From Flammeovirgaceae bacterium (GTDB lineage: Bacteria > Bacteroidota > Bacteroidia > Cytophagales > Cyclobacteriaceae): a stretch of DNA of 35,963 nt. The notes below the pieces were generated by a model. The model made no database searches and was not told the origin of the DNA. It worked only from the letters and a program-made list of their open reading frames with translations. Position numbers and translations under genes: made by a program. Positions within the stretch are counted from its first letter, which is position 1; each line of letters opens with the position of its first letter. The stretch is taken from positions 25,117-61,079 of the forward strand of contig NZHT01000102.1 in assembly GCA_002691385.1 (NCBI GenBank), read 5' to 3'. Below, in pieces: positions 16,103 through 24,885 of this stretch.

Positions 16103-17077
16103 ATGGTCTACCCATTAAAGTTTAAAAGCATTTATAAAGATAAGATTTGGGGTGGAGATAAGATTAAAAAACTTCTAAATAAAAATTACGGTGACTTGCC
16201 AAATTGTGGGGAGACTTGGGAGCTTTCTACCGTTTCTGGAGATATTTCTGTGGTAAGTAATGGTTTATGGCGAGGACAGGATCTTAAATCCTTATTAGCC
16301 CAACAAGGGGCTTCTATTTTGGGTGTCAAATTGTACGAGAAATTTGGTACAGACTTCCCTTTGTTGATTAAATTCATTGACGCAAATCAGGACCTTTCAA
16401 TTCAAGTCCATCCAGATGATGCATTGGCAAAAAAAAGAAATGAAGGCTCCGGCAAAACTGAAATGTGGTATGTCCTTCAAGCAGATGAGCAAGCTTTTCT
16501 GATTACCGGGTTTAATCAGCCAATGTCTAGAGAGGTATATTTAGAGAAGTTAAAATCGGGAAATTTAATGGAGGTTTTAAATAAAGAACAGGTAGCTAAA
16601 GGAGATGTTTTTTTTCTGCCTGCAGGCAGAATACATACGATTGGAAAAGGATTGTTAATTGCCGAGATACAGCAGACTTCAGACATCACTTATCGAATTC
16701 ATGACTTTAACCGGAGAGATGATCAAGGAAATAAGCGGGCCTTACATCTTGAAGAATCATTGGATGCAATAGACTTTACTTATAAATCAAATTATAAAAC
16801 CAAATATGACCAGGGATTAAATAAAAGGGTCCAATTGGTTGTTTGCCCTTATTTTGTCACCAATAAACTGAATTTAACAGATAAAAAAATATTTAGTGCA
16901 CCTAGAGTAGCGGGGTTCAAAATATATATTTGCATTGAGGGCTCAGCCAAAATAGTTGATGGCGATCAGGAGACACTCCTAGTAAAAGGAGAAACAGTTT
17001 TGATACCTGCCATTTTATCAACTTATGAAATTAAAGCGGATACTGAAGCGGTACTTTTGGAAACCTATATTGTATGA
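16103..17077 (+). CDS. manA: Mannose-6-phosphate isomerase, class I
   Basis: The 324-residue zinc enzyme interconverts mannose-6-phosphate and fructose-6-phosphate, feeding GDP-mannose and glycan synthesis or mannose use. The zinc ligands of type I enzymes can be seen: Gln101 and His103 in SIQVHPDD, Glu120 in GKTEMWYV, and His178 in PAGRIHTIG. The region IAEIQQTSDITYRIHDFNR is also typical. Length matches the short bacterial form (about 315-325, as in Bacillus). Its stop overlaps the lipB start (ATGA), so both are coupled, although their pathways are unrelated. Confidence 0.95.
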   Translation: MVYPLKFKSIYKDKIWGGDKIKKLLNKNYGDLPNCGETWELSTVSGDISVVSNGLWRGQDLKSLLAQQGASILGVKLYEKFGTDFPLLIKFIDANQDLSIQVHPDDALAKKRNEGSGKTEMWYVLQADEQAFLITGFNQPMSREVYLEKLKSGNLMEVLNKEQVAKGDVFFLPAGRIHTIGKGLLIAEIQQTSDITYRIHDFNRRDDQGNKRALHLEESLDAIDFTYKSNYKTKYDQGLNKRVQLVVCPYFVTNKLNLTDKKIFSAPRVAGFKIYICIEGSAKIVDGDQETLLVKGETVLIPAILSTYEIKADTEAVLLETYIV

Positions 17078-17805
17078 TGCAAAACAAAGTTGTAGAATTT
17101 CGACATTTGGGTCTAGTAGATTATGAAAAGGGCCTTGCTTACCAAGAAAAGCTTTTTAAGAAGATTATAAATTTAAAAGTCAAAAATAGGAATCAGCCTG
17201 TAGACGAGCAAGAAGTTACGCCTAACTATTTGCTTTTTGTTTATCACCCCCATGTCTATACATTAGGCAAAAGTGGTAAGAAAGATCACTTATTATTGAA
17301 CAAAGAGGGGCTTCGTGAAAAAGGAGTAGCGTACCACCAAATCAGCCGAGGAGGTGACATAACTTATCATGGTCCAGGTCAAATTGTAGGATATCCGATT
17401 CTAGATTTAGATAATTTTTTTACCGATATTCACAAATATCTCAGATTTTTGGAGGAAGCGGTGATTCGAACTTTAGCTTCTTATCAAATAGCAGCTGGAA
17501 GAATTGAAGGGTTGACTGGAGTTTGGTTAGACGTAAATGATCCTTATAAAGCACGAAAAATATGTGCTTTTGGAGTCAAGTCAAGCAGATGGGTAACCAT
17601 GCATGGACTCGCTTTAAATGTGAATGTAGATCTTGAGTATTTTAAAAATATTATTCCTTGCGGTATTGATGATAAAGCGGTAACCTCTATGCATCAAGAA
17701 CTAGGTAGACTGGTAGCTTTAAATGAAGTTGAAGAAAGGTTGCGTCAACATATTTCAAAACTTTTTCAAATGGAATGGAAAGGGGATTACACTCCAATAG
17801 AATAG
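17074..17805 (+). CDS. lipB: Octanoyl-[acyl-carrier-protein]:protein N-octanoyltransferase
   Basis: The 243-residue enzyme transfers octanoate from ACP to the lipoyl domains of 2-oxoacid dehydrogenases and the glycine cleavage H protein; LipA then adds sulfur. The LipB signature RGGDITYHGPGQIVGYPIL is at residues 92-110. The lysine/cysteine catalytic pair is visible as Lys162 (ARKICAFGVK, residues 160-169) and Cys196 (IPCGI). Two ATGs (17074, 17077) are adjacent; either is plausible. lipA is not in the window. A 7-base inverted repeat with a T-tail lies downstream (17861-17910). Confidence 0.95.
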   Translation: MMQNKVVEFRHLGLVDYEKGLAYQEKLFKKIINLKVKNRNQPVDEQEVTPNYLLFVYHPHVYTLGKSGKKDHLLLNKEGLREKGVAYHQISRGGDITYHGPGQIVGYPILDLDNFFTDIHKYLRFLEEAVIRTLASYQIAAGRIEGLTGVWLDVNDPYKARKICAFGVKSSRWVTMHGLALNVNVDLEYFKNIIPCGIDDKAVTSMHQELGRLVALNEVEERLRQHISKLFQMEWKGDYTPIE

Positions 17806-17928
17806 TCAATTGGGAGAAATTAAGAATTTTATTTCATGGCTTCGATGGTATTATTATCATAGGGTCTTTATTTTAACAATCTACTATATTATTTGTTTCG
17901 AGACCCTTTTGACTAATTTAGTAAAAAG

Positions 17929-18309
17929 ATGAAAAAAGATATTCTTTATTTACCCATAGATCAAGTCGTGATGGTCATTATGCCATCAAAGGAGTGTGAT
18001 TTATGGCAAGTTTATTTAATCAATCAGAATAAGTGTAGATTAGAAACTATTTTAGTTACTTCTAAAGCTTACAGTGGAGATAAAAAAAACTGTACATCTT
18101 TAGATTTATTCATATCCTTGTTTAATATCGATTCGGGTAAATCAAATATTGATGATTTTCAGGTCAATAAGGTATATTACAATAAGAATAAGGTTCTAAT
18201 GCGGATTGTGAATTATTGTCAAGGAGATGTGATTGTCACAGATCAAGTTTATTTAAAATTGAAAGGTTTACCTGCTATTAAGAAAGATAACATTACGCAT
18301 GTTGATTGA
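17929..18309 (+). CDS. Conserved hypothetical protein upstream of rnr
   Basis: The 126-residue product looks soluble, with alternating beta-type segments (VVMVIMPS, WQVYLIN, LETILVTSKAY) and no signal peptide or membrane helix. I recognise its general pattern (W-x-V-Y-L-x-N ... L-x-x-x-x-V-x-S-x-x-Y) from small uncharacterised Bacteroidota proteins, but no function is known to me. It starts 6-7 codons after a T-rich, hairpin-containing intergenic stretch. The RNase R gene begins only six bases after its stop, so the two are in one operon and a link to RNA metabolism is possible, not shown. Confidence 0.7.
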   Translation: MKKDILYLPIDQVVMVIMPSKECDLWQVYLINQNKCRLETILVTSKAYSGDKKNCTSLDLFISLFNIDSGKSNIDDFQVNKVYYNKNKVLMRIVNYCQGDVIVTDQVYLKLKGLPAIKKDNITHVD

Positions 18310-18315
18310 TAAATT

Positions 18316-20478
18316 ATGTCTAAAAAAAAGAAATCATCAAGTACTCATGGCAAAATCCCACGGGTTAAAATAAATATCAAACAAAAGCTCAGATTACATT
18401 TTCAAAATAGGCCCAATGAGTCGTTTAGTTTCAGTCAGGTAGTTAAACATTTGAAAATACGGGAGGGTAAATCTAAAGAGTTTATAAAGGAGTTGTTGTT
18501 TAAAATGGAGGCCGAAAGGCAATTACATCGTGGACCTGACGGCCGATGGATTACCGCTTTAGAACCTACCTATTATGAGGGGACGGTTGATCATGTCAAT
18601 CCTAAGTTTGCCTACATCATGGTGGCCTCACTGACCGATGATATTTGGGTAAAATCCAAAGATTTAAATTTTGCGATACACGGGGATATTGTTAATATTC
18701 AAATCACACGTTCAGCAAAGGCAAGTCAACGACCCGAAGGTCGTGTAATTTCCATAGTTAAGCGAGCTAAAAATGAATTCGTAGGCCGTCTTGAAGTATC
18801 TCAGAAATTTGGTTTTGTGGTTTTAAATAGTAGAAATATTTATTTCGATGTGATGGTCTATCCACAAAAATTTAAAAAGGCCACTCATAATGATAAAGTT
18901 TTAGTAAAGATTGATAAGTGGCCCAATAAGGAAAATAACAGTCCTCTTGGAAGCATAACGCATGTTTTGGGTAAAGCAGGAGAAAACAATACAGAGATTC
19001 ATGCGATTATGGCAGAATATGATCTGCCTTTTAAATTTTCTAAAAAAATAGAAGGAGCGGCAGATTTCATTCCTTCAGTGATCTCAAAAGAAGAAATAAA
19101 TAAGCGCAGAGATTTCAGAAAGGAGATCACCTTTACCATTGATCCCCATGATGCGAAGGATTTTGATGACGCTTTATCAATTAAAAAACTGAAGAATGGG
19201 AATATTGAAGTAGGAATTCATATAGCGGATGTCTCTTATTATGTCACACCTAATTCATTGCTTGACAAAGAGGCTTTTGAACGGGCAACTTCTGTTTATC
19301 TGGTAGATAGAACAATACCCATGTTACCAGAAAAGTTATCTAATGCCCTTTGCTCATTACGACCTAAAGAAGAAAAGCTAACCTTCTCAGCGGTTTTTGA
19401 AATCAATCATCAAGGAAAGGTGTTTGATAAATGGTTTGGGCGAACAGTTATCTATTCGGATCAAAGATTTACGTATGAGGATGCCCAAAAAATTATTGAA
19501 GGTAATGCGGGAGATTACCAAGAAGAAATATTACTTCTCAATGACCTGGCTGGGAAAATTCGGGAGCAGCGTTTTGTTAATGGAGCCGTAAACTTTGAAT
19601 CAGTAGAAGTAAACTTTAGATTAGATGAGAAAGGGAAGCCCTTGGAAGTTATACCCAAAGAGCGAAAAGAAGCCCACAAGATGATTGAAGAGTTCATGTT
19701 ATTGGCCAATAGAGAGGTTGCTACTTTTATTTTTGATAGAGGGGAATTGAAACAATCAGAGAATAGTCTTCCTTTTGTATACCGAGTTCATAATGACCCA
19801 GATCCAGAAAAATTAGATAATTTTTCAAAGTTTGCTAGTAGGTTTGGATATAAACTTTTGACCTATGGAGGGATTTCTAAAAACTTAAATAAATTATTAG
19901 GAGACATAAAAGGTAAGCCAGAACAGAACGTATTGGAGTCCATAGCTATCAGGTCCATGGCCAAAGCTCGGTATACCACAGATCCAAAGAGACATTTTGG
20001 TTTGGCCTTTGAGCATTATACTCATTTTACTTCTCCCATAAGAAGATATCCCGATATAATGGTTCATAGGTTGCTTTGGGATTATTTGGAAGGGGGAAAA
20101 ATTCCAGAAAAAGAGATTATTGAACAAAGATGCATGCACTCATCAGAACGAGAAAAAAGGGCTGCTGAGGCTGAAAGAACATCTATAAAATTTAAGCAGG
20201 TTGAATTTATGTCTGAGTTGTTAGGAGAAACTTTTGAAGGGATTGTATCAGGAGTGACTGAGTGGGGCTTATTTGTGGAAATCAGTGCTACTAAATGTGA
20301 GGGGATGATTAGAATTGCAGATATAGATTGTGATCAGTTTCAATACGATGAGAAGCAATATAGGATCGTTGGTAGAAGGACAGGAAAAATAATTTCCTTG
20401 GGAGATGAAATTCATGTCAAGGTAATGAAAACAGATATAGACCGAAGAACCATAGATTTGCTTTGGATTGAAAAGTAA
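18316..20478 (+). CDS. rnr: Ribonuclease R
   Basis: The 720-residue 3'-to-5' exoribonuclease degrades structured RNA and takes part in rRNA and tRNA quality control. In order it has a lysine-rich N-terminus with a winged-helix region (residues about 1-80), cold-shock/OB domains (about 85-240), the RNB catalytic domain starting with FTIDPHDAKDFDDALS (about 272-287, the metal-binding aspartates) and containing HFTSPIRRYPD, and a C-terminal S1 domain (about 635-715, beginning GETFEGIVSGVTEWGLFVE). Length is typical for RNase R in this phylum, and shorter than the E. coli enzyme, which has a long C-terminal tail. A terminator follows at 20540-20569. Confidence 0.96.
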   Translation: MSKKKKSSSTHGKIPRVKINIKQKLRLHFQNRPNESFSFSQVVKHLKIREGKSKEFIKELLFKMEAERQLHRGPDGRWITALEPTYYEGTVDHVNPKFAYIMVASLTDDIWVKSKDLNFAIHGDIVNIQITRSAKASQRPEGRVISIVKRAKNEFVGRLEVSQKFGFVVLNSRNIYFDVMVYPQKFKKATHNDKVLVKIDKWPNKENNSPLGSITHVLGKAGENNTEIHAIMAEYDLPFKFSKKIEGAADFIPSVISKEEINKRRDFRKEITFTIDPHDAKDFDDALSIKKLKNGNIEVGIHIADVSYYVTPNSLLDKEAFERATSVYLVDRTIPMLPEKLSNALCSLRPKEEKLTFSAVFEINHQGKVFDKWFGRTVIYSDQRFTYEDAQKIIEGNAGDYQEEILLLNDLAGKIREQRFVNGAVNFESVEVNFRLDEKGKPLEVIPKERKEAHKMIEEFMLLANREVATFIFDRGELKQSENSLPFVYRVHNDPDPEKLDNFSKFASRFGYKLLTYGGISKNLNKLLGDIKGKPEQNVLESIAIRSMAKARYTTDPKRHFGLAFEHYTHFTSPIRRYPDIMVHRLLWDYLEGGKIPEKEIIEQRCMHSSEREKRAAEAERTSIKFKQVEFMSELLGETFEGIVSGVTEWGLFVEISATKCEGMIRIADIDCDQFQYDEKQYRIVGRRTGKIISLGDEIHVKVMKTDIDRRTIDLLWIEK

Positions 20479-20539
20479 ATTAATTCAAAATACTTAGTGA
20501 ATCTTTTTTAATGAAAAATAAGTTAGAAGTGTGAAGTCA

Positions 20540-20569
20540 GGGAGCAAGAAACTTTTCATCTCCCTTTTT
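20540..20569 (+). terminator. Probable intrinsic terminator after rnr
   Basis: GGGAG (20540-20544) pairs with CTCCC (20560-20564) over a 15-base loop and is followed by T5. It lies about 60 bases after the rnr stop and 24 bases before the next gene. Confidence 0.5.
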
Positions 20570-20593
20570 AATTAGTGGTTTAATACAGAATAA

Positions 20594-21568
20594 ATGAAAT
20601 CAATATTCACATTACGAAAATCAATTGATGCACGCTTGGTTCAATTAAATCTCAAGGCACAGCCCAAGAATCTTTATGAGCCTATTAGCTACTTATTGGC
20701 TTTGGGGGGGAAGAGGTTTAGGCCTCTGTTAGTTCTATTGACAGCGCAGCTGAAAGGGACATATAATTCACAAATATTAGATCCGGCTTTAGCCATTGAA
20801 GTGTTTCATAACTTCACCTTGATGCATGATGATATTATGGATGCTGCTCCGCTTCGAAGAGGTAAGCCCGCAGTTCATGAAAAATGGAATCAAAATACTG
20901 CTATATTAAGTGGAGATGCGATGTTCGTAAAAGCCTATCAGCTCATAACTAAGATCAATCCTAGTCACTTAGTATTGGCTATGGATCGATTCAATGAAAC
21001 AGCTTTACAGGTCTGTGAAGGGCAACAATTAGATATGGATTTTGAACAATTGAAAGAGGTTTCTAAGGAAGATTATTTGGAGATGATTAGGTTGAAGACT
21101 GCTGTATTGTTGGGATTTAGTATGGAATTGGGAGGATTGATGGGCGGCTTTAATCGCAAGGATCAACATCGACTTTATGGGGTGGGAGAAAATCTAGGTC
21201 TAGGCTTTCAGTTGATGGATGATTTATTAGATGTCTATGGAGATCAACAGAAGGTAGGCAAGCAAGTGGGGGGCGACATTGTCTCCAATAAAAAAACATT
21301 TTTAATGATTAATGCTTTAGATCTTGCAAGGACTGAAGTTCGCAGCCAATTGGATAGTTGGATCAGTATGGGACATGCAGATCCTGAAGAGAAAGTAGTT
21401 GCTGTCAAAAAAATTTATGATCACTTGGGAGTATCCGAGCTCTTAAAAATTAAAATGGATGCTTATTTTGAGGAGGCATTTAGATTACTTAATACCATTG
21501 ATTGTAACAAAGAAGGGCTTGAAATTTTCACCCATTTTGCTCGTGGCTTAATTAAAAGGGAAGGGTAG
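20594..21568 (+). CDS. Polyprenyl diphosphate synthase (short-chain trans type)
   Basis: The 324-residue protein condenses isopentenyl diphosphate with allylic diphosphates. Both aspartate-rich motifs are present: DDIMD at 79-83 and DDLLD at 209-213, together with LGGKRFRP (37-44), LRRGKPAVH and GKQVGGDIVSNKKTFL. The first motif has no two-residue insertion and a phenylalanine stands five residues before it, which by the known chain-length rules suggests a C15-C20 (farnesyl or geranylgeranyl) product; this is inference. It is followed after 23 bases by a rhomboid protease gene. Confidence 0.92.
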   Translation: MKSIFTLRKSIDARLVQLNLKAQPKNLYEPISYLLALGGKRFRPLLVLLTAQLKGTYNSQILDPALAIEVFHNFTLMHDDIMDAAPLRRGKPAVHEKWNQNTAILSGDAMFVKAYQLITKINPSHLVLAMDRFNETALQVCEGQQLDMDFEQLKEVSKEDYLEMIRLKTAVLLGFSMELGGLMGGFNRKDQHRLYGVGENLGLGFQLMDDLLDVYGDQQKVGKQVGGDIVSNKKTFLMINALDLARTEVRSQLDSWISMGHADPEEKVVAVKKIYDHLGVSELLKIKMDAYFEEAFRLLNTIDCNKEGLEIFTHFARGLIKREG

Positions 21569-21591
21569 TTGCATTAAAGATAAAAAATTAA

Positions 21592-22215
21592 ATGATCAGT
21601 TTAAATTTAATCATTATTGTGCTGACGGTATGGGTCAGTATTTATGTCCAAAATAACACCCATTTTTATGGCCAACTTATGATGGACCCACATGAGGTTA
21701 TGAAGAAGCGTCAATATTGGAGACTTATTACTTCGGGTTTCGTCCACGATGGCTATTCACATTTGGGTTTTAATATGTTTACACTTTACTTTTTTGGGAA
21801 TGCTGTGGAGCAATATTTCGCTTATATTTTGGGATCAACTTCAACCGTTGCATTTGTTCTCTTTTATCTATCTGCCCTTGTTGTTTCGGATTTACCTGGA
21901 TTTTTTAAAAATAAAAACAGACCGGGATACAATACTCTCGGGGCCTCTGGAGGGGTGTCGGCGATGGTATTTGCTAGTATTATTTATGCGCCTTTAAATA
22001 AAATATGTCTTTTTGCAGTACTTTGCTTTCCTGGATTTATACTGGGAGTTATTTTCCTTATTTATTCTTTTACTCAAGGGAAGAGCCTATCTCAAAACAT
22101 CAATCATGAAGCTCATTTGTATGGTGCCCTTTACGGCATTGCTTTTAGTATTTGGGTTTATCCTGAATCTTTTATAATTTTTTTAGACCAGATTTTAAGC
22201 TATCGTTTATTTTGA
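21592..22215 (+). CDS. Rhomboid-family intramembrane serine protease
   Basis: The 207-residue protein has about six membrane segments. The catalytic serine is Ser119 in GASGGVSAM and the catalytic histidine is His175 in NHEAHLYGALYG; the loop motif HDGYSHLGFNMFTLYFFG carries the conserved His57 and Asn61 that shape the oxyanion site. It should cleave membrane-spanning substrates within the inner membrane; the substrate is unknown. It starts 23 bases after the prenyl synthase and ends at a shared bidirectional terminator. Confidence 0.93.
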   Translation: MISLNLIIIVLTVWVSIYVQNNTHFYGQLMMDPHEVMKKRQYWRLITSGFVHDGYSHLGFNMFTLYFFGNAVEQYFAYILGSTSTVAFVLFYLSALVVSDLPGFFKNKNRPGYNTLGASGGVSAMVFASIIYAPLNKICLFAVLCFPGFILGVIFLIYSFTQGKSLSQNINHEAHLYGALYGIAFSIWVYPESFIIFLDQILSYRLF

Positions 22216-22219
22216 ATAT

Positions 22220-22256
22220 AAAAAACCCTTCCCATAATGCATGAGAGGGGTTTATT
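22220..22256. terminator. Bidirectional terminator between rhomboid and FKBP genes
   Basis: AAACCCTTC (22223-22231) pairs with GAGGGGTTT (22245-22253, one G-T pair). The stem is flanked by A6 on the left, which reads as T6 for the minus-strand gene, and a T-rich run on the right. It sits between two convergent genes, 5 and 15 bases from their ends. Confidence 0.82.
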
Positions 22257-22270
22257 TAATAAGGTTGATT

Positions 22271-22942
22271 TTAAGATTCGATAGCAATCAATTCTACTTC
22301 AAATATTAATACAGATCGAGGAGGGATAGGTCCTGATCCCCTTTCTCCATAACCTAATTCGTAAGGGATGGTAAGTTCAATTTTACCTCCGACGTTGATT
22401 AATTGTACGCCTTCAGTCCACCCGGGTATCACACCACTCAAAGGGAAAGAGATGGGCTCGCCGCGCTCAACAGATGAGTCAAAAACAGTTCCGTCTATTA
22501 AAGTTCCCGTATAATGCACTGTAACCGTACTTTCAGCAGAAGGATAGTCACCAGTACCTGCCTGAAGAATTTTGTATTGAAGGCCACTTGCGGTAGTTTC
22601 AACCCCTTCCTTAGTAGCATTTTCTGCTAGGTAAATTTTACCTTCTTCTCCTAGACTTTCTGTTTTTTTCTCATTAAAACTCATATATACTTGTTGACAT
22701 TGCTCCAAGGTCAATTGGCTAGTATCGCTTAAGGCTTCTTTAAATGCCGCGGTAACCGTAGCTATATCAATATCTTCGAGCTGTGGTTTAATTTGTTCTG
22801 CCAATAATGTTCCAAAACTGTAGCTTAAGCTATCTTTGAATGTTGTAAGTTGAATCTGTCCAGATTTTGTTCTATCTGAGCAGTTTGAAAATAGAGCTAC
22901 TATAGCTACTAAAATCGAGATTTTAATTTTTTGCATGTTCAT
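22271..22942 (-). CDS. FKBP-type peptidyl-prolyl isomerase lipoprotein
   Basis: The 223-residue protein has a signal peptide with lipobox FSNC (Cys21), an N-terminal helical region (about 30-110) like the dimerisation part of Mip/FklB proteins (SYSFGTLLAEQIKPQ), and an FKBP catalytic domain (about 115-222) with VTVHYTGTLIDGTVFDSS, VIPGWTEGVQL, and GYGERGSGPIPP. It should speed proline isomerisation of envelope proteins on the periplasmic face of a membrane. The ATG at 22942 or one two codons later could be the start. The gene is monocistronic. Confidence 0.92.
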   Translation of the reverse strand: MNMQKIKISILVAIVALFSNCSDRTKSGQIQLTTFKDSLSYSFGTLLAEQIKPQLEDIDIATVTAAFKEALSDTSQLTLEQCQQVYMSFNEKKTESLGEEGKIYLAENATKEGVETTASGLQYKILQAGTGDYPSAESTVTVHYTGTLIDGTVFDSSVERGEPISFPLSGVIPGWTEGVQLINVGGKIELTIPYELGYGERGSGPIPPRSVLIFEVELIAIES

Positions 22943-23035
22943 AAAATGAAATGCGAATATAATGGGTTTTAACTGAATTATTAAAAATAAAGGTTCATAT
23001 CATTGCTTTTTACAGGGGTTAAAATTCATCTAGGT

Positions 23036-23099
23036 TCCATTTAAAGAACCCAATTGAGTATTTAAATGGATTTGATATAGATTAAAAAGGGTCAATCTA
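23036..23099 (+). promoter_or_regulatory. Inverted repeats in the glnS upstream region
   Basis: TCCATTTAAA (23036-23045) and TTTAAATGGA (23061-23070) form a perfect 10-base stem around a 15-base loop. Just after it TAGATT (23078-23083) and AATCTA (23094-23099) form a 6-base stem. Both lie 38-100 bases before the glnS ATG. They could be a regulator site or leader structure; no T-tract follows the first stem, so it is not an obvious terminator. Confidence 0.4.
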
Positions 23100-23136
23100 A
23101 AAATCTGATTTAATTTGCATCTCAAATGAAGTATTA

Positions 23137-24810
23137 ATGGAGCAAAACAAGAAAGAATCATTAAATTTTATTGAACAGCTTATTGAGCGGGATGTGAAGG
23201 AAGGCAACTTTAAAAAGATCTATACGCGTTTTCCTCCTGAGCCAAATGGCTATTTACATATTGGTCATGCCAAATCGATTTGTTTAAATTTTGGACTTGC
23301 TCAAAAATATGGAGGTCATTGCAATCTTCGATTTGACGATACTAATCCTGAAAAAGAAGAAACTGAATTTGTTGATTCTATTAAAGAAGATATTAAATGG
23401 CTAGGTTTTGATTGGGGGCCATCAGCCTATCATACTTCAGATTATTTCGAACAGTTATATCAGTTGGCCATTTGCTTGATTGAAAAAGGGAACGCTTATG
23501 TTGACGAACTCAGTGCGGTTCAATTGAATGAGCTGAAAGGATCGCCTACTGAACCAGGAAAAGAGAGCCCATTTAGAGATCGGCCGATTGAAGAAAGCCT
23601 TGAGATTTTTAAAGCCATGAAATCAGGAGCTTTTCAGAATGGAGAAAGAGTACTACGGGCTAAAATTGATATGAGTAGCCCAAATATGCACATGAGAGAT
23701 CCTATTTTGTATCGGATCAAGCATATGAAACATCATCGTACGGGATCAAAGTGGTGTATTTATCCTACTTATGATTTTGCTCATGGACAGTCGGACAGTA
23801 TAGAGCAAATCACCCATTCTCTCTGTACCTTGGAGTTTGAGGTACATAGACCTTTATATGAATGGCTCATTCAGAAATTAGAAATTCATCCTTCGAAACA
23901 GACCGAGTTTGCCCGATTAAATTTGAGTTATACCATTGTAAGTAAAAGAAGTCTTCGAGCATTGGTTGAAGGACATTATGTTGCAGGCTGGGATGATCCC
24001 AGGATGCCTACCATTTCGGGTATTAGAAGAAGAGGGTTTACCGCTAAATCGATTAGAAAATTCGCAGATACCATAGGAGTAGCGAGAAGAGATGGCATTA
24101 CCGATGTTGCTTTATTAGAACATGCGGTACGAGAAGATTTAAATAAAACAGCTCATCGTATTTTTGGGATCATGGACCCTATCAAGTTGATTATTACCAA
24201 TTGGCCAAAAGATTATCAGGAGATCATGATAGCTGAAAATAATCCGGAAGATGAAAAATCAGGAACTCGTGAGATGCCTTTTACTCGTGAAATCTTCATT
24301 GATCGTTCAGATTTTATGGAAGATCCCCCGAGTCCTAGAAAATGGTTTAGATTGGGTCCTGATCGTGAAGTCCGCCTTAAAAAAGGCTACATTATTAAGT
24401 GTACAGGGTATAAAAAATCTGAAAAAGGCAAGGTCGTTGAAATTTATGCTGAATACGATCCAAATACCAAGAGTGGCCAAGATACGAGTGGGAAAAAAGT
24501 CAAAGGAACTCTAGGATGGGTATCAGTACCAAACGCAGTTTTAGTTGAAATACGAATGTATGATCGTTTATTTCTTACTGAAAACCTGAATAAGATTGAA
24601 GACGATTTTAAAAATCATTTGAATCCAGATTCTTTGATCATCAATACTAAAGCTGTTTTGGAACCTTCCGTTCGAAATGCTCAAGTGGGGGATCAATTTC
24701 AATTTGAACGGATAGGATATTTTAGGGTAGATGAAGATAGTCACTCTGAAAGGCTCATTTTCAATAGAACCCTTACCTTAAGAGATGGTTGGACAAAGAA
24801 AAAAAACTAA
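23137..24810 (+). CDS. glnS: Glutamine-tRNA ligase
   Basis: The 557-residue class I synthetase charges tRNA-Gln. The HIGH region is PPEPNGYLHIGHAKS (33-47), and the KMSKS-equivalent is VSKRS (about 268-272). WDDPRMPTISGIRRRGF and the C-terminal beta-barrel anticodon-binding region with LTLRDGW complete the family pattern, and distinguish it from glutamyl-tRNA synthetases. Presence of GlnS implies direct charging rather than the GatCAB route for glutamine. It has a 190-base upstream region with two inverted repeats. Confidence 0.97.
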   Translation: MEQNKKESLNFIEQLIERDVKEGNFKKIYTRFPPEPNGYLHIGHAKSICLNFGLAQKYGGHCNLRFDDTNPEKEETEFVDSIKEDIKWLGFDWGPSAYHTSDYFEQLYQLAICLIEKGNAYVDELSAVQLNELKGSPTEPGKESPFRDRPIEESLEIFKAMKSGAFQNGERVLRAKIDMSSPNMHMRDPILYRIKHMKHHRTGSKWCIYPTYDFAHGQSDSIEQITHSLCTLEFEVHRPLYEWLIQKLEIHPSKQTEFARLNLSYTIVSKRSLRALVEGHYVAGWDDPRMPTISGIRRRGFTAKSIRKFADTIGVARRDGITDVALLEHAVREDLNKTAHRIFGIMDPIKLIITNWPKDYQEIMIAENNPEDEKSGTREMPFTREIFIDRSDFMEDPPSPRKWFRLGPDREVRLKKGYIIKCTGYKKSEKGKVVEIYAEYDPNTKSGQDTSGKKVKGTLGWVSVPNAVLVEIRMYDRLFLTENLNKIEDDFKNHLNPDSLIINTKAVLEPSVRNAQVGDQFQFERIGYFRVDEDSHSERLIFNRTLTLRDGWTKKKN

Positions 24811-24885
24811 AAAAGAGGAATTTTATTTGAATGGTTAGTCTATGGATCAAAGATGGGTTAATTTCATTTTTTAAAAACAAATGCT

